In this document: positions 18,745 to 29,575 of the stretch, in pieces
Layout: each line of letters begins with the position of its first letter
Numbering within the stretch: position 1 is the first letter of the stretch
Assembly: GCF_028595305.1 (NCBI RefSeq)
Contig: NZ_JAQQXS010000001.1
Coordinates: forward strand, 62,001 to 126,000
Origin: Roseateles koreensis
GTDB lineage: Bacteria; Pseudomonadota; Gammaproteobacteria; Burkholderiales; Burkholderiaceae_C
Reading direction: 5' to 3'
DNA: 64,000 nt
The notes under the pieces: generated by a model
The model's input: the letters and a program-made list of their open reading frames with translations, nothing else
The model's database searches: none
What the model was told of the DNA's origin: nothing
Made by a program: the position numbers and the translations under genes

Positions 18745-20535
18745 ATGCCTTACCGCGCCCCCGTCAAAGACATGATGTTCAATATGCAGGAGCTTGCCGG
18801 CCTGCAGATGCTCAACCAGATCCCTGAATTCGCCGAATTCGATCTCGACACCGCGCAGGCCGTGCTGGAAGAGTGTGCCAAGCTGACCGAAAACGTGATT
18901 GCGCCGCTCAACCGCGAGGGTGATCTGAATCCGTCCTATCTCAAGGACGGCCAGGTCTACACCACGCCCGGTTTCAAGAACGCCTTCCAGCAATTCACCG
19001 AGGGTGGCTGGCAAGGCTTGCAACATCCCGCCGAATTTGGCGGGCAGGGCCTGCCCAAGACCATCGGTGCCGCCTGCGGCGAGATGGTCAACAGCGCCAA
19101 CCTGAGCTTCGCCCTGTGCCCGCTGCTGAGCGATGGCGCCATTGAGGCTTTGTTGACGGCCGGCAGCGAAGCGCAACGCCAAACCTATCTGCCCAAACTG
19201 GTCGAAGGAAAATGGACCGGCACCATGAACCTGACCGAGCCGCAAGCCGGCTCCGACTTGGCTCTGGTGCGCACCCGTGCCGAGCCGCAGCCAGACGGCA
19301 CCTACAAGATTTTCGGCACCAAGATCTTCATCACCTACGGTGACCACGACATGGCCGAGAACATCGTTCATCTGGTGCTGGCCCGCGTAGCCGGTGCGCC
19401 AGAAGGCGTGAAGGGCATCAGCCTGTTCGTGGTGCCTAAATTCTTGGTGAATGCCGATGGCTCGCTGGGCGCTCGTAACGATGCCTATTGCGTGTCGATC
19501 GAACACAAGATGGGCATCAAGGCCAGCCCGACTGCCGTGTTGCAGTTTGGCGATCACGGTGGCGCCATTGGTACGCTGGTGGGCCAAGAGAACCGCGGCC
19601 TGGAGTACATGTTCATCATGATGAATGCGGCCCGTTTCGGCGTGGGCGTGCAGGGCATTGCGGTGGCTGAGCGGGCCTATCAAAAGGCGGTGTCTTATGC
19701 GCGCGACCGCGTGCAGAGCCGCCCGGTTGACGGCTCGGTGGCGGGTAGCGCCGCCATCATTCATCATCCCGACGTGCGCCGCATGTTGATGACCATGCGC
19801 TCGCTGACCGAAGGTTGCCGCGCCATGGCCAGCGTGGCCGCTGCGGCCTTCGATGCAGCCCATCATCACCCGGATGCCGACACGCGCAAGCAGAACCAGG
19901 CCTTCTACGAATTCATGGTGCCCCTGGTCAAGGGTTACAGCACCGAGATGAGCCTTGAGGTGACCGATCTGGGTGTGCAGATCCACGGCGGCATGGGCTT
20001 TATCGAAGAAACGGGGGCTGCCCAGCATTACCGCGACGCCAAGATCCTGACCATTTACGAAGGGACGACCGCGATCCAGGCCAACGATCTGGTGGGGCGC
20101 AAAACGAGCCGCGATGGTGGCCAGATGGCACGCGCCGTGGCTGCGCAGATCGAAACCACCGAAGCGGCACTTGCTCTGCGCGACAGCGTGGCCGCCAAGG
20201 CCATGCTCAAACGCTTGAAAGCGGCACGTTTGGCCTATCTGGAGGCGGTTGACTTCATCGCTTCGCAGGGCAAGGGCAATCCCAATGCGGCCTATGCTGG
20301 CTCGGTACCTTACCTGATGTTGGCTGGCAATCTGGTGGCAGGCTGGCAACTGGCCCGCTCGCTGCTGGTTGCGGAAGATAAGTTGGCTGCCGGTGATGAC
20401 GCCGCATTCATGAGCGCCAAGATCGCCACCGCCCGTTTCTACGCCGAGCACATTCTGGCGCGTGCGGGTGGTCTGCGCGACGCCATCGTCGAAGGCGCGG
20501 ACAGCGTCACGCTGATGCCCCTAGATTCGTTCTGA
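18745..20535 (+). CDS. Acyl-CoA dehydrogenase, long-form (C-terminal extension)
   Basis: 596-residue flavoenzyme introducing an alpha,beta double bond in acyl-CoA and passing electrons to EtfAB. Visible motifs are MNLTEPQAGSDLALVRTRAE near 165-185, FITYGDHD, then QIHGGMGFIEETGAAQHYRD and ILTIYEGTTAIQANDL, which surround the usual catalytic glutamate. It is longer than short-chain enzymes (about 380) because of an added N-terminal helical region and a C-terminal domain of about 120 residues, as in the family often annotated as phenylacyl- or 3-methylmercaptopropionyl-CoA dehydrogenases. AAGGAA precedes the ATG. Substrate is not determined; the etfBA neighbour supports beta-oxidation. Confidence 0.92.
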   Translation: MPYRAPVKDMMFNMQELAGLQMLNQIPEFAEFDLDTAQAVLEECAKLTENVIAPLNREGDLNPSYLKDGQVYTTPGFKNAFQQFTEGGWQGLQHPAEFGGQGLPKTIGAACGEMVNSANLSFALCPLLSDGAIEALLTAGSEAQRQTYLPKLVEGKWTGTMNLTEPQAGSDLALVRTRAEPQPDGTYKIFGTKIFITYGDHDMAENIVHLVLARVAGAPEGVKGISLFVVPKFLVNADGSLGARNDAYCVSIEHKMGIKASPTAVLQFGDHGGAIGTLVGQENRGLEYMFIMMNAARFGVGVQGIAVAERAYQKAVSYARDRVQSRPVDGSVAGSAAIIHHPDVRRMLMTMRSLTEGCRAMASVAAAAFDAAHHHPDADTRKQNQAFYEFMVPLVKGYSTEMSLEVTDLGVQIHGGMGFIEETGAAQHYRDAKILTIYEGTTAIQANDLVGRKTSRDGGQMARAVAAQIETTEAALALRDSVAAKAMLKRLKAARLAYLEAVDFIASQGKGNPNAAYAGSVPYLMLAGNLVAGWQLARSLLVAEDKLAAGDDAAFMSAKIATARFYAEHILARAGGLRDAIVEGADSVTLMPLDSF

Positions 20536-20628
20536 CTTTCATGTTTTGAGGGTTGCTTGCAGGAATTTGGCTGCTCAGGCCGGTCCTGCGAACACCCAGT
20601 GCTTGAACATCTCAAAAAGGAGACTCTT

Positions 20629-21582
20629 GTGACTCTGCCCCCCGTTCTGAAAACTGCCCCGCTGCCCATCATCGGCTCGCCCCTGTTCATCATCAGCAAC
20701 CCCAAGCTTGTGATCGCCCAATGCAAGGCCGGCGTGATTGGCTCCATGCCAGCACTCAATGCCCGCCCGGCCGAATTGCTGGACGAATGGCTGAATGAAA
20801 TTACCACTGAACTGGCCGCCTATAACAAGGCCAATCCGACCAAGCCGGCGGCGCCTTTTGCGATCAACCAGATCGTGCACAAGAGCAATGACCGCCTGGA
20901 GCACGACATGGCGGTCTGCGCCAAGTACAAGGTGCCGATCATCATCACCTCGTTGGGTGCACGTGAAGACGTGAATGCTGCAGTGCACGCCTGGGGCGGC
21001 ATCGTGCTGCATGACATCATCAACAACAAGTTCGCTCAGAAGGCGATCGAGAAGGGCGCCGATGGCCTGATCGCCGTCGCTGCTGGCGCTGGCGGACATG
21101 CCGGTGTGAAGAGCCCGTTCGCCTTGATTCAGGAAATTCGCACCTGGTTTGACGGCCCGCTCGCCCTGTCCGGCTCCATCGCCAGCGGCGATGCGGTGCT
21201 GGCAGCGCAAGCCATGGGGGCAGACTTCGCCTACATCGGCTCAGCCTTCATCGCTACCGACGAAGCGCGTGCCGACGCGGCCTATAAGCAGATGATTGTT
21301 GACAGCAATTCTGACGACATCGTCTACAGCAACCTGTTCACCGGCGTGCACGGCAACTACCTGCGCGGCTCCATTGTCAATGCCGGCATGGATCCCGACA
21401 GCCTGCCCGAGAGCGACCCGAGCAAGATGAACTTCGGCGGCGACTCCAAGAAAGCCTGGAAAGACATTTGGGGCTGTGGTCAGGGCATTGGTGTGGTGGA
21501 CAAAGTGCAGCCCGCCGCTGAACTGGTGAGCCGCTTGGCGAGCGAATACCAAGCGGCGCGGCGCCGCCTTAGTCTGACCTGA
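20629..21582 (+). CDS. NAD(P)H-dependent flavin oxidoreductase / nitronate monooxygenase-like
   Basis: 317-residue TIM-barrel FMN protein of the 2-nitropropane dioxygenase family. It shows PIIGSPLFIISNPKLVIAQC at the start, GADGLIAVAAGAGGHAG in the middle and GADFAYIGSAFIATDEA as the phosphate-binding end. The frame is open from 20557, but the GTG at 20629 follows AAAAAGGAG and matches the family N-terminus. It lies 93 bases after the acyl-CoA dehydrogenase gene and may be cotranscribed. Such proteins detoxify nitronates or act as enoyl reductases; the role here is open. Its stop borders a decayed region. Confidence 0.9.
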   Translation: MTLPPVLKTAPLPIIGSPLFIISNPKLVIAQCKAGVIGSMPALNARPAELLDEWLNEITTELAAYNKANPTKPAAPFAINQIVHKSNDRLEHDMAVCAKYKVPIIITSLGAREDVNAAVHAWGGIVLHDIINNKFAQKAIEKGADGLIAVAAGAGGHAGVKSPFALIQEIRTWFDGPLALSGSIASGDAVLAAQAMGADFAYIGSAFIATDEARADAAYKQMIVDSNSDDIVYSNLFTGVHGNYLRGSIVNAGMDPDSLPESDPSKMNFGGDSKKAWKDIWGCGQGIGVVDKVQPAAELVSRLASEYQAARRRLSLT

Positions 21583-21744
21583 GTAAATCAACCCGTGCTT
21601 GCGCATCAAGCGCTCGCGCTGGCTGGGTTCAAAGTTGATGCGCTGTGGGTTGCGGCCCACACTGTTCAGCAAGTGCTGCTCCATCAGCTTGAACCACAGC
21701 GGCGGTAGATAGGCGACGTTGAACATTCCGAAGTAGCTGCGGTT
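21583..21744 (-). pseudogene. 3' remnant of a membrane di-iron hydroxylase-like gene (AlkB type)
   Basis: On the minus strand about 50 codons read SYFGMFNVAYLPPLWFKLME and later NPQRINFEPSQRERLM. This looks like the C-terminal end of alkane-1-monooxygenase/fatty-acid-desaturase proteins, where a last hydrophobic segment is followed by PPLWF and a basic tail. An in-frame TGA at 21745-21747 and loss of similarity beyond it show that the 5' part is gone; no normal start is present. The frame runs on into the neighbouring oxidoreductase gene, so the original stop may also be lost. Family assignment is moderate and comes from recognition only. Confidence 0.45.
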
Positions 21745-21745
21745 T

Positions 21746-22190
21746 CATGAGAGGCTCGATCTTGGCGCTGCACGCGGCTTTGTGTTGTGCAGGGCCTCGG
21801 GCGCCGCACTTCGCTTGATTGATTCGGTGGTTGGCCTGCGGGTAGACATTCTGTCGCCCGCGCCCGTCAAACTCGCGCTCTATACGCAGGTCTGCGGCGA
21901 AGCTCAACTGCAATTCGACATTACTCACCCGGCCCTGCATTTCGGCCCGGCGCAAATGCGTTTTCCATGCCTGACTGCCGACGCCAAAGTGTTCGAGCAG
22001 GCCAGTCAGGACTGTGAGCAGGCCCTGTAGGTGGCAGGGCGGCATCTGGGCTACTGGTCGCAGAGGGTACAAGCGCAAATGCGCATGCGCCAGGAAGGCG
22101 AGCACGTCCCGATACCGGAGCAAGTGGCCAAGGCCAGCCATGTCTCGCCGCGCACTTGAAAAATGGTTGGGTGAATTACGTCAGTGCGCG
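21746..22190 (+). pseudogene. Broken AraC-family transcriptional regulator
   Basis: The plus strand holds a fragment of an AraC-type regulator with an arabinose-binding-like sensor half. From about 21800 it reads GAALRLIDSVVGLRVD, CGEAQLQFD and HPALHFGPAQMRFPCL, then an in-frame TAG at 22028-22030 that most simply arose from CAG. The frame goes on with GRHLGYWSQRVQAQMRMR and a helix-turn-helix start, EQVAKASHVSPRT. A frameshift near 22160 then moves the match to LEKWLGELRQ. The N-terminal half is missing and the C-terminal end is cut where chrA begins. Not functional. Confidence 0.65.
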
Positions 22191-23525
22191 CGTCAATGTG
22201 TACGCCAGCCCCGCCAGCGCACTGAACAGTAGCACGGGCATGGTGCCTTGCTTGAAACGGAACAAGGCCAGGGCCGCGCCCAGGCCAATGACCGCAGATG
22301 GCCATTCAAATGGGCCGTCCAGCCCGGTCGGCCACAACACGTGGTAGGCGAAGAAGGCCGCCAGATTCACGATCACGCCCACCACAGCGGCAGTGATGGC
22401 ACTCAGGGGTGCTGTGAATTTCAAGTTGCCGTGCGTTGTCTCGATGAACGGGCCACCCAGCAAGATGAACAAGAACGAGGGCAGGAAGGTGAAGAATGTC
22501 ACCACCCCTGCCGCAGCCGCACCCGCCAAAAACAGCGCATCCGGCCCGAACAGCGCCTTGCCCCAGCCCCCCACAAAGCCGACAAACGCCACCACCATGA
22601 TCAGCGGCCCCGGCGTGGATTCGCCCAACGCCAGGCCATCCATCATCTGAGCCGGGTTTAGCCATTGGTAGTGCTCAACGGCACCTTGGTACACATAGGG
22701 CAGCACCGCGTAGGCGCCGCCAAAGGTCAGCAAAGCGGCCTTGCTGAAGAATCCTCCCATTTGCGTCAAGACACCTTGCCAGCCGAAGGCTGCGCACAGG
22801 GCCCCCATGGCCAGGGCCCAAATGCCGATAAACACGAGCAACACCTTCAACGCCTGTTTCCAGCTGAAAAGGGCATGGGCCGGTGTGGGGGTGTGGTCAT
22901 CGATCAAGGCGGGGCCGTAGGACGACTTGGTGGCGCCATGCGAGCTGCCAAGTGCAAATTTTTCGGGCGCGATCTTGCTGCCTAAATAACCAGTTATTCC
23001 AGCCAATGTAATGATCAGCGGAAAGGGCAGCTTGAGCATCAGGATTGCAATCAAGGCAGACAAAGCGATGCCCCAAGTCCATTCATTTTTGAGTGCGCGG
23101 CTGCCGATTCGCCAGGCCGCAGACACCACAATGGCGGTGACCGCTGGCTTGATGCCGTACAGCAGGCCGGCCACCGCAGGCACGTGCCCAAAGGCCATGT
23201 AAATCCACGACAGCGCAATCAGGATGAACAAAGATGGCAGCACGAACAGCCCGCCCGCCACCAGACCACCCCAGCTGCGGTGCATCAACCAACCGATATA
23301 GGTGGCAAGCTGCTGGGCCTCCGGGCCAGGTAGCACCATGCAAAAATTCAGTGCGTGCAAGAAGCGTTGCTCGGAAATCCAGCGACGACGCTCCACCAGT
23401 TCCTGGTGCATCAGCGCGATTTGCCCGGCCGGACCGCCGAAGCTTATAAAGCCCAGCTTCAGCCAAAAAGCCAATGCCTCGCGAAAGCTGACGGGTGCGG
23501 GCGTATTTTGGGGGGCTGGATTCAT
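22176..23525 (-). CDS. chrA: Chromate transporter, two-domain ChrA
   Basis: 449-residue inner-membrane protein of the CHR superfamily, which exports chromate. It is the long form with two homologous halves: the first carries FGGPAGQIALMHQELV (about 25-45) and VLPGPEAQQLATYIGW, the second FGGAYAVLPYVYQGAV and GESTPGPLIMVVAFVG. About ten to twelve hydrophobic segments are visible. The frame is open 71 codons upstream of the chosen ATG, but that part is arginine-rich and unlike the family; MNPAPQN is the natural start. Its 3' end overlaps the AraC remnant. No chrB-type regulator is beside it. Confidence 0.92.
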   Translation of the reverse strand: MNPAPQNTPAPVSFREALAFWLKLGFISFGGPAGQIALMHQELVERRRWISEQRFLHALNFCMVLPGPEAQQLATYIGWLMHRSWGGLVAGGLFVLPSLFILIALSWIYMAFGHVPAVAGLLYGIKPAVTAIVVSAAWRIGSRALKNEWTWGIALSALIAILMLKLPFPLIITLAGITGYLGSKIAPEKFALGSSHGATKSSYGPALIDDHTPTPAHALFSWKQALKVLLVFIGIWALAMGALCAAFGWQGVLTQMGGFFSKAALLTFGGAYAVLPYVYQGAVEHYQWLNPAQMMDGLALGESTPGPLIMVVAFVGFVGGWGKALFGPDALFLAGAAAAGVVTFFTFLPSFLFILLGGPFIETTHGNLKFTAPLSAITAAVVGVIVNLAAFFAYHVLWPTGLDGPFEWPSAVIGLGAALALFRFKQGTMPVLLFSALAGLAYTLTRALT

Positions 23526-23572
23526 GCTGCGTGACTTTGTGGTGGGCGAGGGGGTTGATGTTTTGGGGGTGC

Positions 23573-23950
23573 TCAATCTATCTCGCCGGCTGTTGAAACT
23601 TCCAGTGCCGCGTCGCACCCGATGCCTGCTGCAATCCAGCGGCGACTGCGGCGCGTGAGCCAGGGTGCCAACCAGCGGCTTCGCGCACTGCCTGGTGGCC
23701 AGCCGAGAACCTCCGCAGGATCGACCAACATACCGCATACGTAACGAGCAAGTTCGTCTGACCAGCGCAAAGCCTTGCAGGCGCCGTGGCGCCGCTGGCT
23801 GATCACCATGCCGACGGGGCAGGGTTCACTCAGGCAGCAAACGCCGCAGCCGTTGCAGGCTTCGCCCAGTGGGGGCTTGGGCGGCGCCGCAAGGTGGATT
23901 TGAATGACGGTTTGAATGATGGCTTGAAGCTTGAAAGGTAGGTTGAGGCT
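23573..23950 (-). CDS. YkgJ-type cysteine-cluster protein, start codon unclear
   Basis: Small protein with the zinc/iron-chelating CxxCxxCC pattern (CNGCGVCC, then EPCPVGM, ACKAL and YVCGML), typical of the YkgJ family. The conserved part reaches upstream to about 23890 (QIHLAAPPKPPLGEACNGC), but between the TGA of the upstream oxygenase gene (23951-23953) and the motif there is no ATG, GTG or TTG in this frame. The only in-frame ATG, at 23809, would remove the cysteine motif. Candidate starts are ATC at 23920, ATT at 23917 or 23905, or CTG at 23869. Given here is the full open frame. It is in the same frame as, and directly after, the oxygenase gene. Function unknown. Confidence 0.6.
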   Translation of the reverse strand, partial: SLNLPFKLQAIIQTVIQIHLAAPPKPPLGEACNGCGVCCLSEPCPVGMVISQRRHGACKALRWSDELARYVCGMLVDPAEVLGWPPGSARSRWLAPWLTRRSRRWIAAGIGCDAALEVSTAGEID

Positions 23951-24793
23951 TCAGGTTTTGACGCCCAGCTCACGCAGGCGCTCCTGCAGATAGCTGTGAG
24001 CCGTGTGGCGCTCTGACAGGACCACCTCACCGCGGGGGTGCAGAAAGAGTGGCAGCGACACGCGGCTACGCCGGGCGCCTTCGCCTGTGGGGTTGACCAC
24101 GCGATGCTGGGTGCTGGGGTAATAGCCCTGTGAGGCTTCTTCCAGCATGTCGCCGATGTTGATGATCAGCATGCCAAAGTCGCAGGGCACGTCGACCCAT
24201 TGGCCGTGCTTGTCTTGCACCTGTAAGCCGGGCTCATTGGCCGCCGGCAGGATCGTCAGCAGGTTGATGTCGCCATGGGCTGCGGCTCGCAGCGCGCCAG
24301 CGGGCTCCTGGCCTGTCAATGGCGGGTAGCGTAAAACACGCAGCAATGTCTGCTGGCTGCCCTCGATCATGTGCGAGAGCGGCTCGCTGTAATGTTTTGA
24401 AATCTCCGGCGGCGTGTAGCGCTCCACCCAAGACAGCAACTCTCCGGCCAGCGTGTTGGCCTGCGCATAGTAGGCCATGGCGCCGGCTTGCAATTGCGCG
24501 GGCATGCGGCCCCAGGGGTAGAGGTGAAAGTATTCTTTGATGTCTTTTTGGCTGGCGCCCTTGGCCGTTTCGGAGATCTCGGTGGAGAAGTAGCCGTCCT
24601 GCTTTTCTTTGGAAAAGGGGTAATTGAGCTTGTCTTCGCTGTCGAAAAAACTCAGCCAGTCGGCATAGATTTTTTCGACCAATGCCTGCTGAATCGGGTG
24701 GTTCACCAGTACGCCAAATCCGGTGTCGTGAAGGGATTGGGCGAAGCGTTGGGCCGCATCGGGCGCGCGGTAGTCAACGACCTGAACTTGCAT
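23951..24793 (-). CDS. Isopenicillin N synthase-like Fe(II)/2-oxoglutarate oxygenase
   Basis: 280-residue cytoplasmic non-haem iron oxygenase of the isopenicillin-N-synthase-like superfamily. The 2-His-1-carboxylate metal triad is H173, D175 (AAHGDINLLT) and H230 (TQHRVVNP), and the 2-oxoglutarate-binding R-x-S is replaced here by RVS at about 244-246. The DIOX_N part (TGFGVLVNHPI) and the central helices are complete. GGAG precedes the ATG closely. There is no biosynthetic cluster around it, so antibiotic synthesis is not suggested; substrate unknown. It reads straight into a YkgJ-type open frame after its stop codon. Confidence 0.88.
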   Translation of the reverse strand: MQVQVVDYRAPDAAQRFAQSLHDTGFGVLVNHPIQQALVEKIYADWLSFFDSEDKLNYPFSKEKQDGYFSTEISETAKGASQKDIKEYFHLYPWGRMPAQLQAGAMAYYAQANTLAGELLSWVERYTPPEISKHYSEPLSHMIEGSQQTLLRVLRYPPLTGQEPAGALRAAAHGDINLLTILPAANEPGLQVQDKHGQWVDVPCDFGMLIINIGDMLEEASQGYYPSTQHRVVNPTGEGARRSRVSLPLFLHPRGEVVLSERHTAHSYLQERLRELGVKT

Positions 24794-25219
24794 GGAGGCT
24801 CCTGAAGCGGTGGTTCAAGCGGGAAGTTTAGAGCCAGTCCAGATCGGCGTTTGTTTTCGGCGGGCGTGCAGGCCGGGGTTTTCGGTAGAACACCCGAGCA
24901 CTGCCGCAAAGTAGCGCGGGGTGCCCTGCGCAGCGTCAAGAAACTCGGGCACCGCGGTTCAAAAAGGGGTTTTCAGCATTCACAGTTCGCTTCAGAATCC
25001 ACACTTCAACCCGATATCGTTGGAGGTCGCCCGGGGGACGCGGGCGCTTCAATCTTTCAACGGTGTTACAGTGCCACCTGTTTTTAGACTTAGGTCCTTC
25101 CCGTCCCCTTTCCTGGCAACAGCAAAGGCGGGTCGCAATCCGCCAACCGGTCGAGCCGTGTCGCGGAAGGTTTTTCAACCAGCCAATGCCCTGGAAGCCG
25201 GGGTTAGAGGTGAGCGAAG
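24794..25219. other. Non-coding spacer and sucA leader
   Basis: 426 bases between the divergent oxygenase gene and sucA. No plausible gene is seen. A GC hairpin with CGCCCG / CGGGCG arms lies at 25028-25046, and a TACAGT box at 25067-25072 could be a -10 element. Neither has a convincing partner. A run AGAGGTGAG serves as the sucA ribosome binding site. Confidence 0.4.
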
Positions 25220-28078
<2,859 letters not shown>

Positions 28079-28176
28079 TGGTCGGGGCCGCAGCAGGTGC
28101 TGCGGCCTGACTCGGTTCGCTTGAGCGGCAGAAACCCGCCGCTCGCTCCACCGGAATACCGAAAGAACAACACATC

Positions 28177-29424
28177 ATGGCAATCGTTGAAGTCAAAGTC
28201 CCCCAACTGTCTGAATCCGTCGCCGAAGGCACGCTGCTGAACTGGAAGAAGAAGCCCGGCGAAACCGTGGCCATCGACGAAATCCTGGTCGAAATCGAAA
28301 CCGACAAGGTGGTGCTGGAAGTGCCCGCACCCAGCGCCGGCGTGATGGCCCAGATCGTCAAGAATGATGGCGAGAGCGTGGTCAGTGAAGAAGTCATCGC
28401 CCGCATCGACAGCGAAGGCCAAGCGCAAGTCAGCCCGCTGGCTGTCACGCAGATCGTCACCAACGCGCCCGCTGCTCCGGCAGCCGCAGCTTCTGCCAGC
28501 AAGAGCGATGTCGCCATGCCCGCCGCCGCCAAGTTGCTGGCCGAGAAGGGCCTGACCACCGCCGATGTGGCCGGTACGGGCAAAGATGGCCGCGTCACCA
28601 AGGGTGATGTGCTGGCCGCAGGTGCCAAGCCCGCCGTGGCTGCACCGGTTGCCGTTGCTGCCGCCCCGTCGGTTGCCAAGCCGCTGCCCGCCGTGGCCGC
28701 ACCGGCTGCGATGAACCTGGGCGACCGCCCTGAGCAGCGCGTGCCCATGACCCGTCTGCGCGCCCGCGTGGCCGAGCGTCTGCTGCAATCGCAAGCCACC
28801 AACGCCATCCTGACCACCTTCAACGAGGTGAACATGGCGCCGGTGATGGAGATGCGCAAGAAGTTCCAGGAAAAGTTCGAGAAAGAGCACGGCGTCAAGC
28901 TGGGCTTCATGAGCTTCTTCGTCAAGGCCGCCGTCGCCGCGCTCAAGAAGTACCCGGTGCTGAACGCCTCGGTGGATGGCAATGACATCGTCTACCACGG
29001 CTATTTTGACATCGGTATCGCTGTGGGTTCGCCACGTGGCCTGGTGGTGCCCATCATCCGCAATGCTGATCAGCTGAGCTTTGCCGATATCGAGAAAAAG
29101 ATTGCCGAATTTGGCCAAAAGGCCAAGGAAGGCAAGATCTCGCTGGACGATCTGACCGGCGGCACCTTCTCCATCTCCAATGGCGGCACCTTCGGCTCCA
29201 TGCTGTCGACCCCCATCATCAACCCGCCGCAATCGGCCATCTTGGGCGTGCATGCCACCAAGGACCGTGCTGTGGTTGAGAACGGCCAAGTGGTGGTGCG
29301 CCCGATCAACTATCTGGCCATGTCTTATGACCACCGCATCATCGACGGCCGCGAAGCCGTGCTGGGCCTGGTCACCATGAAGGAAGCGTTGGAAGATCCA
29401 TCACGCCTGTTGTTTGATATTTAA
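28177..29424 (+). CDS. sucB: Dihydrolipoyl succinyltransferase, E2 of 2-oxoglutarate dehydrogenase
   Basis: 415-residue E2 core subunit. The N-terminal lipoyl domain has the lipoylated lysine K44 (ETDKVVLEV). An Ala/Pro linker leads to the peripheral-subunit-binding domain ([12 protein letters not shown], about 108-145). A second Ala-rich linker precedes the catalytic acyltransferase domain ending with H386 and D390 ([13 protein letters not shown]). The domain set with one lipoyl domain is standard for SucB. It lies 98 bases after sucA on the same strand. A palindrome-rich spacer of 151 bases separates it from lpd. Confidence 0.97.
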   Translation: MAIVEVKVPQLSESVAEGTLLNWKKKPGETVAIDEILVEIETDKVVLEVPAPSAGVMAQIVKNDGESVVSEEVIARIDSEGQAQVSPLAVTQIVTNAPAAPAAAASASKSDVAMPAAAKLLAEKGLTTADVAGTGKDGRVTKGDVLAAGAKPAVAAPVAVAAAPSVAKPLPAVAAPAAMNLGDRPEQRVPMTRLRARVAERLLQSQATNAILTTFNEVNMAPVMEMRKKFQEKFEKEHGVKLGFMSFFVKAAVAALKKYPVLNASVDGNDIVYHGYFDIGIAVGSPRGLVVPIIRNADQLSFADIEKKIAEFGQKAKEGKISLDDLTGGTFSISNGGTFGSMLSTPIINPPQSAILGVHATKDRAVVENGQVVVRPINYLAMSYDHRIIDGREAVLGLVTMKEALEDPSRLLFDI

Positions 29425-29449
29425 ACGGCTACCGCGCGACCTCATGGCG

Positions 29450-29525
29450 GCGTTGCGGGTCCCGTCCTCGGCATCCTGACGTAGCGCCGCTACGTTGCGG
29501 TGCCTCGGCACCCGCGCCTTGCCCT
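29450..29525. repeat. Palindromic intergenic element between sucB and lpd
   Basis: The spacer contains a perfect 8-bp inverted repeat ACGTAGCG-C-CGCTACGT (29479-29495) and GGTGCC-TC-GGCACC (29499-29512). They lie inside a larger imperfect hairpin whose arms reach CGGGT and ACCCG. The structure is REP-like and lies within an operon; only one copy occurs in this window. It could stabilise or attenuate the downstream message, which is inference. Confidence 0.6.
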
Positions 29526-29575
29526 GAGGACGCTCGCTACGCCTTGGCGTTGGCGCAAAAAATTCAGGAATACCT

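Noticed and set aside
18655-20451. 598-codon open frame on the minus strand
   Set aside because: Lies fully antisense to the acyl-CoA dehydrogenase gene, is His/Gln/Arg-rich and shows no domain; a by-product of GC-rich codon use.
21629-22141. 170-codon minus-strand open frame in the scar region
   Set aside because: It runs antisense to the AraC remnant and shows no family features; the plus-strand reading explains this stretch better.
23951-24793. Beta-lactam biosynthesis gene
   Set aside because: The isopenicillin-N-synthase-like fold is shared by many oxygenases, and no peptide synthetase or related gene is nearby.
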